Positions 23,864 to 24,739 of a DNA stretch of 24,739 nucleotides are shown one piece after another. The stretch covers positions 1-24,739 of IMG/VR virus record IMGVR_UViG_3300032820_000110; one strand, written 5' to 3'. The translations under genes were made by a program, and so were the position numbers. Source of the DNA: a virus. The notes under the pieces are model-generated. The model worked only from the letters and a program-made list of their open reading frames with translations, was not told the DNA's origin and made no database searches. The stretch's first letter is position 1; every line of letters begins with the position of its first letter.

Positions 23864-24264
23864 GTATAAATAAACTAGATAACCTCACTAGAAGGCTCAA
23901 CAGAGCCATGAGAAGTATATTACTTAATAGTGAACCAAATGAACTAACTAACTTATATATATATAAGTTGGGCTTAACACAAACTATAAAGCCCCATACA
24001 TGGGAAGCACTAGGTATATTGCTCAGAACAGATGTAACGCTACATACTGAGGGAGTAGAAGAAACACCTCCTAGTAAGAAATACCCTGATTATTTTAAAT
24101 ACAGGGCTTTCACAGATAGTGATAAAGCTTACTTTGCTCATAGAGTTGACGGAGACTGTATATGCTGGGGTGGAAGCATAGAATGTGGAGCGACTGACAA
24201 GGAGCGTAAAGACATACTCAACTTTCGTAAGAAAGAATGCAGTCAGGATTGGTGGCTATCATGA
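23860..24264 (+). CDS. Protein of unknown function (134 aa)
   Basis: The upstream ATG at 23833 is in frame, but ATG at 23860 is preferred. It has GGAGG at 23851-23855 and forms the ATGA overlap used throughout this operon. The protein has a helical basic N-terminus (LDNLTRRLNRAMRSILL), a central part with PHTWEALGILLRTDVTLH, and a C-terminal half with YFKYRAFTDSDKAYFAH and three cysteines near CICWGGSIEC. I recognise no domain. It overlaps the next start by 4 nt. Confidence 0.6.
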   Translation: MSINKLDNLTRRLNRAMRSILLNSEPNELTNLYIYKLGLTQTIKPHTWEALGILLRTDVTLHTEGVEETPPSKKYPDYFKYRAFTDSDKAYFAHRVDGDCICWGGSIECGATDKERKDILNFRKKECSQDWWLS

Positions 24265-24410
24265 GTATATTAACCTTCATCATAGGTTTAGTTCTAGGTT
24301 GGTTTATCGCCAACCTATGGACTGTGTACCAAATAGGCGAAATGAGCCTAAAAGAAGTTAAGAAGCTCAAACATGAAGCTGATTACCTAATTAATAATAA
24401 TAAAATATAA
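24261..24410 (+). CDS. Small single-span membrane protein (49 aa)
   Basis: A 49-codon frame begins at the ATGA overlap (24261-24264). Residues 3-20 are hydrophobic (ILTFIIGLVLGWFIANLW), giving one N-terminal membrane segment. A charged helical tail with KEVKKLKHEADYLINN follows. It resembles small membrane-anchored phage proteins of unknown role, with no spanin or holin motif that I can identify. The next gene's GGAGG begins at the base after its stop codon. Confidence 0.65.
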   Translation: MSILTFIIGLVLGWFIANLWTVYQIGEMSLKEVKKLKHEADYLINNNKI

Positions 24411-24419
24411 GGAGGAAGT

Positions 24420-24683
24420 ATGGATATAAAAATCTTACTCGATCGTGTTAAAAGTCTAAAACTAATAAGACATAGCCCCTTCACCAAAAAGTTTGACAAA
24501 GAAGCTTACAAAGCGTTAAGACTTGCTGGTGCAGATTGGAGCTCACAACTTGTGGCCCACAAAGAAGGAACACTTGAACATGAGTTCTATGAGGGTAAAC
24601 CAGACTCTCAAGATATGGAAGAGTTTCTTGAAAACAAGATTAGTGGAGTTGTCAATGGAATTAGTCTCCTACTTGTAAAGTAG
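24420..24683 (+). CDS. Protein of unknown function (87 aa)
   Basis: The 87-aa charged protein is predicted mostly helical. It begins with MDIKILLDRVKSLKLIRHS and continues with FDKEAYKALRLAGADW, then SQDMEEFLENKISGVV. No cysteines, membrane span or known motif is seen. GGAGG at 24411-24415 lies 4 nt before the ATG. It is the last gene before the terminator at the right edge. Confidence 0.65.
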   Translation: MDIKILLDRVKSLKLIRHSPFTKKFDKEAYKALRLAGADWSSQLVAHKEGTLEHEFYEGKPDSQDMEEFLENKISGVVNGISLLLVK

Positions 24684-24690
24684 TAAAAAA

Positions 24691-24739
24691 AGCTCAAGTA
24701 CGCTGGCTGAATAAGTACAGGTGCTTGGGCTATTTTTTT
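24691..24739 (+). terminator. Intrinsic terminator at the end of the small-gene operon
   Basis: AGCTCAAGTAC (24691-24701) pairs along all 11 positions (with G-U pairs) with GTGCTTGGGCT (24721-24731), followed by an A and a T7 tract to the window edge. A matching A7 tract precedes it (24685-24691), so it could also work on the other strand. Confidence 0.9.

Overview
The window is part of the genome of a tailed double-stranded DNA phage (or a prophage/metagenomic phage contig). It carries a compact virion module on the minus strand (1-21591) and a short, divergently transcribed module of small genes on the plus strand (21859-24683). The terminase, P22-type portal, N4-gp56-type capsid protein, two adaptor proteins, GNAT-like protein and large internal virion proteins indicate podovirus morphology. 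The DNA is AT-rich and the genes abut or overlap, which would fit an uncultured, perhaps marine, bacterial phage; host and habitat are inference. No RNA gene, CRISPR array, insertion sequence, integrase, DNA polymerase or RNA polymerase was seen.

Minus strand, in transcription order: HNH endonuclease, 76-aa protein, small terminase, 37-aa membrane protein, an ADP-ribosyltransferase-like protein, large terminase, portal, scaffold, a structured gap of about 215 bp, major capsid protein, intrinsic terminator, head-associated protein, two adaptors, GNAT-like protein, Ala-rich internal protein, a helical protein ending in an S74 autoprocessing domain, an 818-aa coiled-coil protein, and a giant protein. 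The giant gene is open from 6861 to the left edge (2287 codons, 3' end missing).

The giant protein is the most notable object. It starts with a T4-lysozyme-like (GH24) domain whose catalytic triad has canonical spacing. Hydrophobic and coiled-coil regions follow. Near residues 1448-1615 there is a circularly permuted YpsA-type SLOG domain, and at 2109-2113 a zinc-metallopeptidase HEIGH motif with a downstream ExxADxxA motif. This is the layout of a phage polyvalent protein probably delivered with the DNA. With the ART-like protein, the virion module has two candidate NAD/ADP-ribose-linked activities, which suggests but does not prove a virion-borne counter-defence function.

Plus strand: a two-gene operon (21859-22522) ends in a strong intrinsic terminator. 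About 710 bp of non-coding DNA follows, rich in hairpins, direct repeats and about eleven copies of a GTGTACCAC-type element in both orientations, a candidate origin or regulator-binding array. Then come six small genes, four joined by 4-nt ATGA overlaps, ending in an intrinsic terminator at the right edge. An exact 16-bp repeat in inverted orientation flanks the two-gene operon, each copy pointing outward.
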